A stretch of DNA of 64,000 bases from VXNE01 sp965205735 (GTDB lineage Bacteria; Pseudomonadota; Gammaproteobacteria; Pseudomonadales; Azotimanducaceae): positions 2,790,001 through 2,854,000 of the forward strand of contig OZ242179.1 of NCBI GenBank assembly GCA_965205735.1, written 5' to 3'. The notes beneath the pieces were generated by a model, which did no database searches, was not told the origin of the DNA, and was given only the letters and a program-made list of their open reading frames with translations. Every line of letters starts with the position of its first letter. Positions within the stretch are counted from its first letter, which is position 1. Made by a program: the position numbers and the translations under genes. Positions 42,866-51,632 of this stretch are shown here, one piece after another.

Positions 42866-44200
42866 ATGGCGGAAGAAAAAACGAAGGGCGGGGGCGCCTG
42901 GTCCCGAATCATAGACGCGCCGCTGCATTGGCAGATAGCGGTGGCGCTGGCCCTGGCCGTGCTGGTCAGTTTGCTTGCCGATGCCGAGACCACGGTCTTC
43001 GGGGTGTCACTGGTCGAAATTTTCGACTTCTTCGGCGGCCTGTTCCTCAATGCCCTGAAGATGATCGTGGTGCCCCTGATCGTGTCGTCGATCATCATGG
43101 GCGTTCACAACATGGCCGGACGCGAGAACTTCGGCCGGGTGGGCGGCAAGACGGTCGGCTTCTACCTTGCGACGGGTCTGATCGCGGTGGTGACCGGCCT
43201 GGTACTCGTCAACGTGATCAATCCCGGGGGCGGCGAGTCGGTCAAGGCGCTGAGCGAGAACATGCCGGACGTGTCGGACCAGTTGTCGCGCGTCGAGGGG
43301 CGCGATGCGGGCGACCTGGTGGAGGTGATCTCGCGCGCAGTCCCGGACAACATCTTCGCGGCGGCGGTGAACATGGAGCTTCTCGCGCTGATCTTCTTCA
43401 GCGTCGTGTTCGGCTATTTCATGGCGCGCCTTGAGGGCTCTGTGAGCGAGACGCTGACCAACTTCTGGACCGCTATCCACGACGTGATGATCATGATCAC
43501 CAGGTGGGTCCTGAAGTTCGCGCCGTACGGTGTATTCGCCCTCGTGGGCAAGGCCTTGCTGACAGTGCCGCTGGCCACGCTCGCGGAGGCGCTCGCCTGG
43601 TTCACCCTGACCGTCCTGCTGGCCCTGGCGACGCACTTTTTCGTGACTTTGCCGCTGCTACTGCGTTTCGTCGGCGGGGTCAGGCCGTATGCATATTACG
43701 GTCGCATCATGCCCGCGCAGTTAATGGCGTTCTCCACGGCATCGTCTTCCGCCACGTTGCCGGTGAGCCTGAGCAGCGCCCGCCGAGCCGGCGTATCGGA
43801 GGGCACCACGAGTTTCGTGCTGCCGCTGGGCGCAACGGTCAACATGGATGGCACGGCGTTGTTCGAATGCGTGGTCGTGATCTTCATCGCACAGGCGTTC
43901 GGTGCGGATCTGACCGTCGTCGACCAGTTCCTGGTGGTGCTGCTGGCGTTGTTGACCTCCATCGGCGTGGCCGGGATACCAGCGGCGAGCCTGGTGGCCA
44001 TCACGTTGATTCTGACGGTGTTGGGACTGCCGCTGGAAGCGATCGGGTTGTATATCGCCGTGGACAGGATCCTTGACATGTGTCGGACATCCGTCAATGT
44101 GACGAGCGACCTGACAGTTACCGCGCTCGTGGCTCGTACCGAGGGCGAGGATCTGCCCGAGGTGCGTGCAGGCGAGTCGCGCGAAGAAACGGCGGCCTGA
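42866..44200 (+). CDS. dicarboxylate/amino-acid:cation symporter (DAACS family)
   Basis: Inner-membrane symporter of 444 aa, glutamate/C4-dicarboxylate class. Motifs: MIVVPLIVSSIIMGV in the N-terminal part, the first re-entrant loop STASSSATLPVSL, MDGTALFECVVVIFIAQAFG (NMDGTA sodium-site motif) and the DRILDMCRTSVNVTSDL motif in the last helix with its substrate-binding residues. ATG 42866 follows AGGGGGAG closely; TTG 42851 is rejected. No partner gene adjoins. Confidence 0.95.
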   Translation: MAEEKTKGGGAWSRIIDAPLHWQIAVALALAVLVSLLADAETTVFGVSLVEIFDFFGGLFLNALKMIVVPLIVSSIIMGVHNMAGRENFGRVGGKTVGFYLATGLIAVVTGLVLVNVINPGGGESVKALSENMPDVSDQLSRVEGRDAGDLVEVISRAVPDNIFAAAVNMELLALIFFSVVFGYFMARLEGSVSETLTNFWTAIHDVMIMITRWVLKFAPYGVFALVGKALLTVPLATLAEALAWFTLTVLLALATHFFVTLPLLLRFVGGVRPYAYYGRIMPAQLMAFSTASSSATLPVSLSSARRAGVSEGTTSFVLPLGATVNMDGTALFECVVVIFIAQAFGADLTVVDQFLVVLLALLTSIGVAGIPAASLVAITLILTVLGLPLEAIGLYIAVDRILDMCRTSVNVTSDLTVTALVARTEGEDLPEVRAGESREETAA

Positions 44201-44241
44201 ACGCCACCGCACGGATTGAATTATTGAGGGAGGATTGACCC

Positions 44242-45114
44242 ATGGTTACGACAGTTGCGGTACCGAAGGAAATAGCAAAAGCGATCCGAACCGGCGGGAA
44301 GATAAAGTCGTATGAAGACTATCTCGCCAGGAGCCGGGTGACGATGGACCGGGTCGCGGCCTTTGTGAACGACCCGACCCAGGACGAACTCATCAACATG
44401 GGCGCCGGCCCCGGAAAGCCGGTGATAAGGGCGCCGACGACCGAGCAGATCGAAGCGAGGGTGAAGGCTGGCACGGTGACTTCGGGCATTTTCACCGTGG
44501 TCGAGCCGGCGGACCTCGACCTCTACCGATCATTCCTGCCGGAGCCGTTGAAGATGCCGGAGAAGCCGCTGGTAGGGGTGACGCTGCTTGACATGAACCA
44601 CACGCCGCTGACGCGTTTCCAGGAAGGTCGGATTACCGTGAAGGCCCTGTGTCCCGATGGGATCGAATCCTGGCTGGTGATCAGCATCCCCGTGCCATCG
44701 CTGCTGATGTGCTACATGGGGGTCGTCTGGGGATGGCCCAAGTACGTGGCTGACGAAATGACGCTCACCCCCTCGAGAGCTGAGGTCATCTATGAGGGCG
44801 AGGTTCGCCTGTCGCTTGACTTCGCCGAGGGAGCCGTCGAGGACGAAGCCGCCTTGCGAGCGCTCGGGAGAGTCGAAGCGGGCAATACGGTGTCCTTCCA
44901 TTGGAGACAGGGCGGTGCCTGTCTGGTCAGGCAGGCCGGAAGAGGCGGCGACGGCCCCAGGATGCTTGAATGGCGGGCGGGGACGGTGAAGGTGTACATG
45001 CGACCGGGGGACCCTTGGTCCGGGCTCATACCGGAGAACTCCGAAACCCCGGGCACCTACCAGAAGTTCGTGAACGTGGGCGGGGGCGACTCCGTCTGGC
45101 AGAAGGTCAAATAG
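44242..45114 (+). CDS. acetoacetate decarboxylase-like family protein
   Basis: Protein of 290 aa with the acetoacetate decarboxylase fold pattern: a long N-terminal extension (about 1-80), then strands around VGVTLLDMNHTPLTRFQEGRITVKAL, and VVWGWPKYVADEMTLTPSR where the WPK Lys corresponds to the Schiff-base Lys of the family. In this superfamily many members act on other beta-keto acids or are cyclases, so substrate is not claimed. Plus-strand gene, convergent with the acyl-CoA dehydrogenase gene; both probably belong to the catabolic cluster that runs to 51.6 kb. Confidence 0.75.
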   Translation: MVTTVAVPKEIAKAIRTGGKIKSYEDYLARSRVTMDRVAAFVNDPTQDELINMGAGPGKPVIRAPTTEQIEARVKAGTVTSGIFTVVEPADLDLYRSFLPEPLKMPEKPLVGVTLLDMNHTPLTRFQEGRITVKALCPDGIESWLVISIPVPSLLMCYMGVVWGWPKYVADEMTLTPSRAEVIYEGEVRLSLDFAEGAVEDEAALRALGRVEAGNTVSFHWRQGGACLVRQAGRGGDGPRMLEWRAGTVKVYMRPGDPWSGLIPENSETPGTYQKFVNVGGGDSVWQKVK

Positions 45115-45155
45115 CCGAACCAGACGAAGCCGCCGGCTGTGGGGCACTGCTGACC

Positions 45156-45180
45156 AAGGGCCTCCCATCGGGTGGCCCTT
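45156..45180. terminator. hairpin between convergent genes
   Basis: AAGGGCC (45156-45162) and GGCCCTT (45174-45180) form a 7-bp stem; inside it CCC and GGG add three pairs across one T-T mismatch. It lies in the 78-nt gap between two convergent genes. No T run, so a transcript-end structure rather than a proven intrinsic terminator. Confidence 0.4.
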
Positions 45181-45192
45181 CGGTCGCACACG

Positions 45193-46353
45193 CTAGTCGG
45201 GGAGCCCCAGCACCCGTTTGGCGATGATGTTGAGTTGAATCTCCGAGCTTCCGGCGGCGATCGTGTTTGCCTTGACGCGTAGCCAAGCGCGGGTATTCGC
45301 CAGTTCTTCCTCCGTGTACGCGGTGCCGTCCCAACCGATGCCTTGGGTGCCGCACATGCGGGTGAGCGTCTCCATGTGGCGGGTGAGCAACTCGGAGTTG
45401 TAGTACTTGAACATCGACGTCACGAACGTCGGCGTGGCGCCCTCCCTCTCCTCCGCCGCGCGGCGCTGGGTGAGTTGCAACGCCCGCGCGTCCATGTTGA
45501 TTCCCAGCACTTCCTCGCGCGTCGCCGCGTCCCTGATCCGGCCGTCGGCCTCACCGGCGTACCGTTTCGCGATGCCGTCGAGCGCAGGCGGCGCCGTCCG
45601 TTGTGCTGACGGCATTCGCTCGTGTTGAAGCAGTCGCTTGCCTACCGCCCAACCCTGGTTTTCCCGGTGGACCAGGTCGACCTTCGGCACGACGACGTCG
45701 TCGAAGAAGCACTGGCAGAACTCCTCGCTGCCGTTGATCAGGGTGATCGTCTTCACCGTGATGCCAGGGTCGGACATCGGGAAGAGGACGAGACTGATGC
45801 CTTCCCACTTGGGCACATCAAAGTTTGTTCGAACGAGGCAGAACATCCAGTCCGCGTGGTGCGCGCCCGTCGTCCAGATCTTCGAGCCGTTCACGAGATA
45901 ATGGTCGCCGTGATCGTCGGCGCGCGTTTGCAGGGACGCGAGGTCGGACCCGGCGTTCGGCTCCGAATACCCCTGGCACCAGCGATACGTGCCACTTGCG
46001 ATATTGGGAAGATGGCGCGACTTCTGGTCCTCGGTCCCGTACTCGAGCAGTGTCGGGCCGATCATCGTGAGGCCATGGCCTCCGAGCGGTAGCGGCGCGT
46101 TTGCGGCGAGCATTTCTTCGCGGAGCACTTTCTGTTCGTCGGCGGTCATCCCGGCACCGCCGCAATCCTTCGGCCAGGTGGGCGCCGTGTAGCCGCGCTC
46201 GTAGCAAACCTCCGCCCAGCGCAACGCGTCGGGGGTTACGGTGGGTGTCTTCCTGCCGCCGTTGAAAACCGTCCTCGCACCTCGCAATCTCGGCGGCAGG
46301 TTTTCTTCGACCCACGCGCGCGCTTCGACGCGGAACTCAGCCAACGTACTCAT
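45193..46353 (-). CDS. acyl-CoA dehydrogenase
   Basis: FAD-dependent acyl-CoA dehydrogenase of 386 aa. FAD-contacting blocks RWCQGYSEPNAGSDLASLQTRA and WTTGAHHADWMFCLVRT, the N-terminal PTWPKDCGGAGM, and the C-terminal GSSEIQLNIIAKRVLGLPD are typical of the longer-chain/aromatic-side-chain group. ATG 46353 follows GAGGGG; the upstream frame to 46452 has no support. It is divergent from the acyl-CoA synthetase gene (46437), sharing an 83-bp regulatory gap. Introduces an alpha-beta double bond in a CoA thioester; substrate unknown. Confidence 0.93.
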   Translation of the reverse strand: MSTLAEFRVEARAWVEENLPPRLRGARTVFNGGRKTPTVTPDALRWAEVCYERGYTAPTWPKDCGGAGMTADEQKVLREEMLAANAPLPLGGHGLTMIGPTLLEYGTEDQKSRHLPNIASGTYRWCQGYSEPNAGSDLASLQTRADDHGDHYLVNGSKIWTTGAHHADWMFCLVRTNFDVPKWEGISLVLFPMSDPGITVKTITLINGSEEFCQCFFDDVVVPKVDLVHRENQGWAVGKRLLQHERMPSAQRTAPPALDGIAKRYAGEADGRIRDAATREEVLGINMDARALQLTQRRAAEEREGATPTFVTSMFKYYNSELLTRHMETLTRMCGTQGIGWDGTAYTEEELANTRAWLRVKANTIAAGSSEIQLNIIAKRVLGLPD

Positions 46354-46436
46354 GTTTCCCCTCGCAAGCGGCCGGCATGGGCCAAGTGTATGCTCTCGTG
46401 TCGTTCCGTGACCATTCGCCCTGAGGAGAAATCGGC

Positions 46437-48002
46437 GTGAGCGACGAGCCAACCACTTTCGCCGAGCTGATCGAGCACCAGGCTGACACTGTTGGCGACA
46501 AGCCGTTTCTGTTGCATGAAGATCGGGTGGTCAGCTTCTCGGAACTGAACAGCGAAACCAACCGGGTCGCGCATGCCCTCCAGGACCTTGGAGTCAGGCC
46601 AGGTGTGGGTGTGGCGATCATGATGCCGAACTCGCCGGAGTGGCTGTTCGTCTATTTCGGCGTGCAGAAGCTCGGCGGGTACGCGGTGCCTGTGAATGTC
46701 GCACTGAAGGGCGCGGGGCTGCGTTACATCATCGACCACTCGGACTCATCCATCCTGGTTTGCGACGTCGAATACGCCGAGGCGGTTCTTGCGATCCAGA
46801 AAGACCTTCCCAAGATTTCCAACATCATCGCTACACGTAGTGGCGTGAGCGTAGAGACGACGGGGGCCGAAGACTGGCGCGAACTTGGCGCGCTAATGGA
46901 GTCATCGTCCGAGGAAAACCCGAACGCGTCTGTGGAGATGGGCCAGATTGCCGGGATCATGTATACGTCGGGCACGACGGGAAACCCGAAGGGCGTGGTC
47001 CAGCGCCATGGTCCGATACGGATGGGCGCCGATTCAGGTCTGGCGCCAAAACTCGAACCCACGGACATCCTGTACACCTGCCTGCCCCTGTTCCACGCCA
47101 ACGCGCTTAGCCTGTCGGTGCGTCGCGCGTTGACCCATGGCCTGCCGGTGGCGGTGGCGCGTCGTTTCTCCGCGAGCCGGTTCTGGAGCGATATCCGCCG
47201 CTACGGTGCAACGACCTTCAACGCGCTCGGCGCGATGATGCCGATCCTGATGAAGCAGCCGGAACGGGAAGACGACGCCGACAATCCGGTGCGCGTCGTG
47301 TTCAGTGCCGCGTGTCCAGCATCGGTGTGGCAGGCGTTCGAAAGACGTTTTGGCGTTCATATCCACGAGATATATGCGGCCGTCGATGGTGGCGGCTTCG
47401 CGACGTCCAATCCGGGGAATGCGCCGGTCGGCTCGATCGGGAAGCCGACGAACACCTATCGCATCGTGGATGACGATGGGGAAGACGTGGCGGCGGGTAC
47501 GCCCGGGGAGCTGTGGTGGAAGATAGACAATCCCGGCGCGCAAACCGTCGAGTACTACAAGAACGTTGAAGCGAGCAATGACAAGATCGCAGGCGGCTGG
47601 CTGCACACCGGCGATGTCGTTCGCGCGGACGCTGACGGGTATCTGTATTTTGTCGACCGCAAGACCGAGTCGTTGCGTCGACGCGGCGAGAACATTTCGT
47701 CCTACGAGGTAGAACGGGAGATAAACAAGCACCCTGCGGTGCTCGAATCGGCGGCATTCGGCGTGCCTTCGGACCTTGGCGAGGACGACGTGATGGCCGT
47801 CGTGGTGTTAAAGCCGGGAGAGACGCTTGAGCCTCAAGCGCTCGTCGAACACTGCGAGTCCGTGATGGCATACTTCATGGTTCCCCGGTATCTTGAGTTT
47901 CGCCCGGAGTTGCCGAAGACGGGCACACAACGCACCCAGAAGGGCGAACTCAAGCGTCAGGGTGTCGGTCCAAACACCTGGGATCGGGAAAAGACCGCGT
48001 GA
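46437..48002 (+). CDS. AMP-dependent acyl-CoA synthetase
   Basis: ANL-superfamily ligase of 521 aa. The phosphate loop MYTSGTTGNPKGVVQRH is near residue 175; A5-like EIYAAVDGG; hinge motif LHTGDVVRADADGYLYFVDRKTESLRRRGENISSYEVE; the C-terminal catalytic Lys lies in TGTQRTQKGELKRQ. Activates a carboxylic acid as an acyl-adenylate, then CoA thioester. GTG start after AGGAGA. Followed 13 nt later by the DUF35 gene. Chain type unknown. Confidence 0.93.
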   Translation: MSDEPTTFAELIEHQADTVGDKPFLLHEDRVVSFSELNSETNRVAHALQDLGVRPGVGVAIMMPNSPEWLFVYFGVQKLGGYAVPVNVALKGAGLRYIIDHSDSSILVCDVEYAEAVLAIQKDLPKISNIIATRSGVSVETTGAEDWRELGALMESSSEENPNASVEMGQIAGIMYTSGTTGNPKGVVQRHGPIRMGADSGLAPKLEPTDILYTCLPLFHANALSLSVRRALTHGLPVAVARRFSASRFWSDIRRYGATTFNALGAMMPILMKQPEREDDADNPVRVVFSAACPASVWQAFERRFGVHIHEIYAAVDGGGFATSNPGNAPVGSIGKPTNTYRIVDDDGEDVAAGTPGELWWKIDNPGAQTVEYYKNVEASNDKIAGGWLHTGDVVRADADGYLYFVDRKTESLRRRGENISSYEVEREINKHPAVLESAAFGVPSDLGEDDVMAVVVLKPGETLEPQALVEHCESVMAYFMVPRYLEFRPELPKTGTQRTQKGELKRQGVGPNTWDREKTA

Positions 48003-48015
48003 TGTTGGAGGAACA

Positions 48016-48438
48016 GTGACCGTCACGGAAACCGAGTTGGTGCCGCTCGAAGAGGGCATGTTCGAGATGCCCGACTCCATTGATGGCGTTCCGCGCCTCT
48101 ATGGCCAGCGTTGCGCGAATTGCGATGAAGTGTTCACGTCGACGTCGCGGGAATATTGCGCGAACTGCGGCGAGTCATCGCTCGAACGCATATTTCTCGG
48201 CACCAGCGGCACGGTGCATACCTTCACCACCGTGTATCAGAAGCTGCCGGGATCTCTGATCGAACCGCCCTACGTCATCGCACGGGTCATGTTGCCGGAG
48301 GGCGTGCAGGTACAAACCGTATTGCGCGATGTTGAACCCGACGAAGTAAAAATCGGCATGCCGGTTGAGATCTTTCTGGCGCCGCTTGAGGTCGACGAGG
48401 GCCGCACCGTCGTCAACTTCTTTTTCCGGCCGCTCTGA
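48016..48438 (+). CDS. DUF35 zinc-ribbon/OB-fold acyl-CoA-binding protein
   Basis: Protein of 140 aa. The N-terminal rubredoxin-like zinc ribbon has two Cys pairs (GQRCANCDEVFTSTSREYCANCGE), then an OB fold (GTVHTFTTVYQKLPG ... VIARVMLPEGVQVQTVLRDVEPDEVKIGMPVEI). DUF35 proteins pair with thiolase-like enzymes, which is the next gene here. GTG 48016 follows GGAGG; the upstream frame lies in the synthetase gene. Likely delivers or stabilises the acyl-CoA for the thiolase. Confidence 0.9.
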   Translation: MTVTETELVPLEEGMFEMPDSIDGVPRLYGQRCANCDEVFTSTSREYCANCGESSLERIFLGTSGTVHTFTTVYQKLPGSLIEPPYVIARVMLPEGVQVQTVLRDVEPDEVKIGMPVEIFLAPLEVDEGRTVVNFFFRPL

Positions 48439-48453
48439 CACGAGGAGAACACG

Positions 48454-49587
48454 TTGGAAGACGTAGTCGTAATGGGATGCGGATTGCATCCGTTCGGCCG
48501 CTGGCCGGACAAGTCCGTGCAGGAGATGGGGCGTGTCGCTATCCGCGAAGCGCTGGAAGATGCGAACGTCGAGTTCAAGGACATACAGGTTGCGTATACG
48601 GGTCGCGTGTATTCGGGTATGGGCGCGGGACTCAACGTCGTTAGCGAGCTCGGCCAAACGGGGATTCCGGTCATCAACATGGAAATGGCGTGTGCCAGTT
48701 CCTCGACGGCGCTGATCCAGGCGCACCACGTGGTTGGTGCCGGCGTCTACGACATCGCGCTGGTGGTCGGTTTCGAAAAGATGGAGCGCGGATTGATCAA
48801 GATCAGCGGGGAGCGCTCCTACGGCACGTTGATGGGCTTCTCCGTCATGCCGGCCGGGTACGCGCTGCTGGAAAGACGTTACATGGAAGACTACGGTGCC
48901 ACCGAAGAAATGTTCGCGCAGGTATCGGTGAAGTCGCACAAGAATGGCGCATTGAACCCAAACGCCCAGTACCAGAAGCCGATATCGTTGGAGCAAGTGC
49001 TCAACAGCCGCGTGATCGCCGACCCGATTCACCTGTTCGAATGCAGTCCGACGACCGATGGGGCTTCCGCGGTGGTCATCGCACGCCGTTCAGTCGCGGA
49101 GAAGTTCAAACCCGGCGGCGAACTCGTCAAGATCGCGGGATGGGCCCAGGGAAGCGGCGCCTACCAGCCGAAAGGCAGCCAGGAGGAACAGGGCGAGGAA
49201 GGCGGCGCGCTCGAGACCGTCACGCAACAAGCGTACGAACGCGCCGGAATCGGCCCCGAGGATGTCGACGTGACGCAGGTCCATGACGCGTTTTCACCGG
49301 GCGAGATTTTTTCCATTGAAGGACTTGGCCTGGTCGGCGAGGGCGAAGGCGCGCAAGCCGTCTGGGACGGGCGCACGGAGATCACCGGCGACATTCCCGT
49401 GAACACCGACGGCGGCCTGTTGTCGCGCGGACATCCGGTAGGTGCCACCGGCGGCGCCATGGTCACCGAGATTGTTCGCCAGCTCACCGGTCGCGCGGAC
49501 GCGCGCCAGGTTGCGGATGATCCCAAGGTCGGGGTCGTCCAGAATTCGGGGATAGGCGGCGTCAACGTGCTCGTGATGGAAGCGTAA
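48454..49587 (+). CDS. thiolase-family acetyl-CoA acyltransferase-like enzyme
   Basis: Enzyme of 377 aa. The acylated Cys is at residue 80 in MACASSSTALIQAHH; the His of VTQVHDAFSPGEIF and the GGLLSRGHPVGATGGAM loop complete the site. TTG start at 48454 after GAGGAG. The sequence is closest to the SCP2-thiolase group that works with DUF35 partners, as with the gene 16 nt upstream. Cleaves or forms beta-ketoacyl-CoA; aldol-type chemistry is known in some members, but the nucleophile Cys supports a thiolase. Confidence 0.9.
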   Translation: MEDVVVMGCGLHPFGRWPDKSVQEMGRVAIREALEDANVEFKDIQVAYTGRVYSGMGAGLNVVSELGQTGIPVINMEMACASSSTALIQAHHVVGAGVYDIALVVGFEKMERGLIKISGERSYGTLMGFSVMPAGYALLERRYMEDYGATEEMFAQVSVKSHKNGALNPNAQYQKPISLEQVLNSRVIADPIHLFECSPTTDGASAVVIARRSVAEKFKPGGELVKIAGWAQGSGAYQPKGSQEEQGEEGGALETVTQQAYERAGIGPEDVDVTQVHDAFSPGEIFSIEGLGLVGEGEGAQAVWDGRTEITGDIPVNTDGGLLSRGHPVGATGGAMVTEIVRQLTGRADARQVADDPKVGVVQNSGIGGVNVLVMEA

Positions 49588-49589
49588 CC

Positions 49590-50429
49590 ATGCAATTCAA
49601 GGAAGTTGTTGGCACGCGGCGGTCCACCCGCCTGTGGTTTCCGTGGCGGCCGGTGGAAGAGTGGAAGATCCAGGCCATCCTGGAAGCGATTCACCAGGCG
49701 CCCCGGCTGCTTGAGCTGGACTTGCTGCGCACCGTGGTGATGCGGGTAGATCAGCTAAGCGAAGAACAGCTAAAGGAGTGGCAGACGCCGACCACCACGA
49801 CCCAGCTCGAAATGGTGCGCGTTCTGCTCTGGATGTTCGCCGACATGGATGCGCTCGAGAAGGCGATGACGGGCGGGAACCTTGAAGCGCTGATGGAAGC
49901 GGGCGCGCTCAACGAGAGCCATGGCTGGACGCCGGACAGGCTCTCGGAGGAAGTGTTGCCGTACTACCAGGCGATCATGGATGCCGAGCCGAAGGTCGGC
50001 ATCAAGAACGGCGGATTCACCCAGGACGAAGACGCGGCGAAATATTCTCTTGAATCGCTGTCGCTCGCGCGCAATGTGCTCGGCTTTGGCCAGGCATACG
50101 CGCTGCTGACTGGCGTCGAACTCGGCCTCGGCGTTCAACTCTCTGCGCTGCCGGCACGTCTCGCGCGGGAGATGATGTCCATTCCCGACCATTGGGTCGG
50201 CGCGACGCCGATATTCATCGGCTACGGCGCCGAAGCGCCCGGCGGACAGCGTCCGCGCGAGCCTCTGGAGGACACCATCTTCGAGGGCCGATACGGCAAT
50301 CCGTTTGCGAGCAGCCCGGCCACCGTGGAGCGCCTTGCCGCTGAAGGCATGGTGCAGGAGCAGGCGCCCACGAGCTGGCGGCGCGGCGAACTGCGCCGTC
50401 TGGCACGCATGTTCGGTCTGCCGGAATAG
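49590..50429 (+). CDS. nitroreductase-family flavoprotein
   Basis: FMN-type protein of 279 aa. The opening FKEVVGTRRSTRLWFPWRPVEEWKIQAILEAIHQAPR is the family N-terminus, and GFGQAYALLTGVELGLGVQLSALP with GYGAEAPGGQRPREPLEDTIF are the C-terminal landmarks. It starts 3 nt after the thiolase stop, so is co-transcribed. A long insertion (about 65-150) separates the halves. A second member follows directly. Possible role in reducing a nitro, enone or quinone group of the pathway substrate. Confidence 0.8.
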   Translation: MQFKEVVGTRRSTRLWFPWRPVEEWKIQAILEAIHQAPRLLELDLLRTVVMRVDQLSEEQLKEWQTPTTTTQLEMVRVLLWMFADMDALEKAMTGGNLEALMEAGALNESHGWTPDRLSEEVLPYYQAIMDAEPKVGIKNGGFTQDEDAAKYSLESLSLARNVLGFGQAYALLTGVELGLGVQLSALPARLAREMMSIPDHWVGATPIFIGYGAEAPGGQRPREPLEDTIFEGRYGNPFASSPATVERLAAEGMVQEQAPTSWRRGELRRLARMFGLPE

Positions 50430-50440
50430 GGGGGCGGGGT

Positions 50441-51609
50441 ATGGACTACTTCCGGGTTCTTGGATCACGTCGTTCGGTGCGTTACTTCGATCCCGACCGG
50501 CCCGTTGAGCGCGACAAGATCGAGACCATCGGGCACGCGACACGTCTCGCATCGCGCGCCATGAACGTGCCGTGGGGCAAGGGCGTGGTGGTATACCGGG
50601 AGGCGCTGTCCGAGGAGGAGCGCAACGGGCTGAAGACGCCATTTGCCGAAGTCGAGTTCGATCTGGCACCGGTGTACCTCCTCTGGTACTCCGACCTGGC
50701 GGCGCGGGAGGACGCGCTCCAGGGTGTCACTACCCGACCGTGCCGTCCGGAGCCCTGCAAGACACTGCCGTGTACGGCCCGCCGCATGGTTGGAGCCAGC
50801 GCTACGTGGAAAGGGTCGTGGTACCGCAAGTATTGATGCCCGGCTTGGGCAACCGCGTCCGGGGCGGCAACGCCGATACCGGAATGGCGCTGATGCAAGG
50901 ATACCTGGCGGCCGTCGATGAGGGTCTCGGTGCGTGTCTCGTGCCGTTTGACGAAGCCGGGGCGCGCCGCGTGGTAGACGTGCCGGAAGACTTCGAGCCT
51001 GCGGCCGCGCTCTTGATCGGCTACCCGGCCGAGTCGCCCGAAGCCGGCGGCCAGCGTCCCCATGGCGCGTGGGAAGAATGCTTTTTCGATCGCGATACGA
51101 ACACTCCGTTCCCGCGCGATTCGAAGGTCACGGCAAAGCTTGAAGAAGCCGGGCTGTTGCAAACGGCCGCTCCGCTTGCATGGCGCGACGATGAGGTGCG
51201 CGCGCTCTCCCGCGGGCTGGGGCTCGCCGGCGGCGGTATCGAAGCGCCGGTCGGAGTGGCTCCCGAGGGCGCGCCGGTGAACCTCGGTCCCATTCGCGAC
51301 TACGCCTCGGTGGGCGAGTGGCGCAAGAGCGTCAGCAAGTTCTGGCGCGCAACGCCTCCGCCGGACGATTGGCTTGAGACGCTGGAAGCGTTCTGCCGCT
51401 TCGCGGGCACCAATCCCGATGCGATCATCGATGAGATCCTGTCGCCGGAACCAACGGGCGAAGGCTTGCGGCTTCGCACCCGGGCGCGCCGCAAATGGGT
51501 GGAGTTGATCAACGAATTCGAAGGCTACGTCGGTCGCGACAAGGCCAACCATGTGCGGAGCTTCGTGATCCACAACGGCGTGGCGATGAACCCGAGCATC
51601 CTGCGCTAA
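50441..51609 (+). pseudogene. second nitroreductase-family gene, frameshifted, with recombinase-like C-terminal domain
   Basis: ATG 50441 opens MDYFRVLGSRRSVRYFDPDRPVERDKIETIGHA in one frame to about 50725; the rest of the family sequence (CHYPTVPSGALQDTAVYGPPHGW ... GNADTGMALMQGYLAAVDEGLGACLVPFDEAGARRVV) continues one base back, to the stop at 51609. One missing base near the GGG at 50724-50726 explains it. From about 51291 the protein carries an extra 100 residues (DDWLETLEAFCRFAGTNPDAI ... NEFEGYV ... NHVRSFVIHNGVAM) patterned like the SAM-like core-binding domain of tyrosine recombinases. Sequencing error, pseudogene or frameshifting cannot be told apart. Confidence 0.75.
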
Positions 51610-51632
51610 GCCGGCATCTCTCGCCAAGTCGC

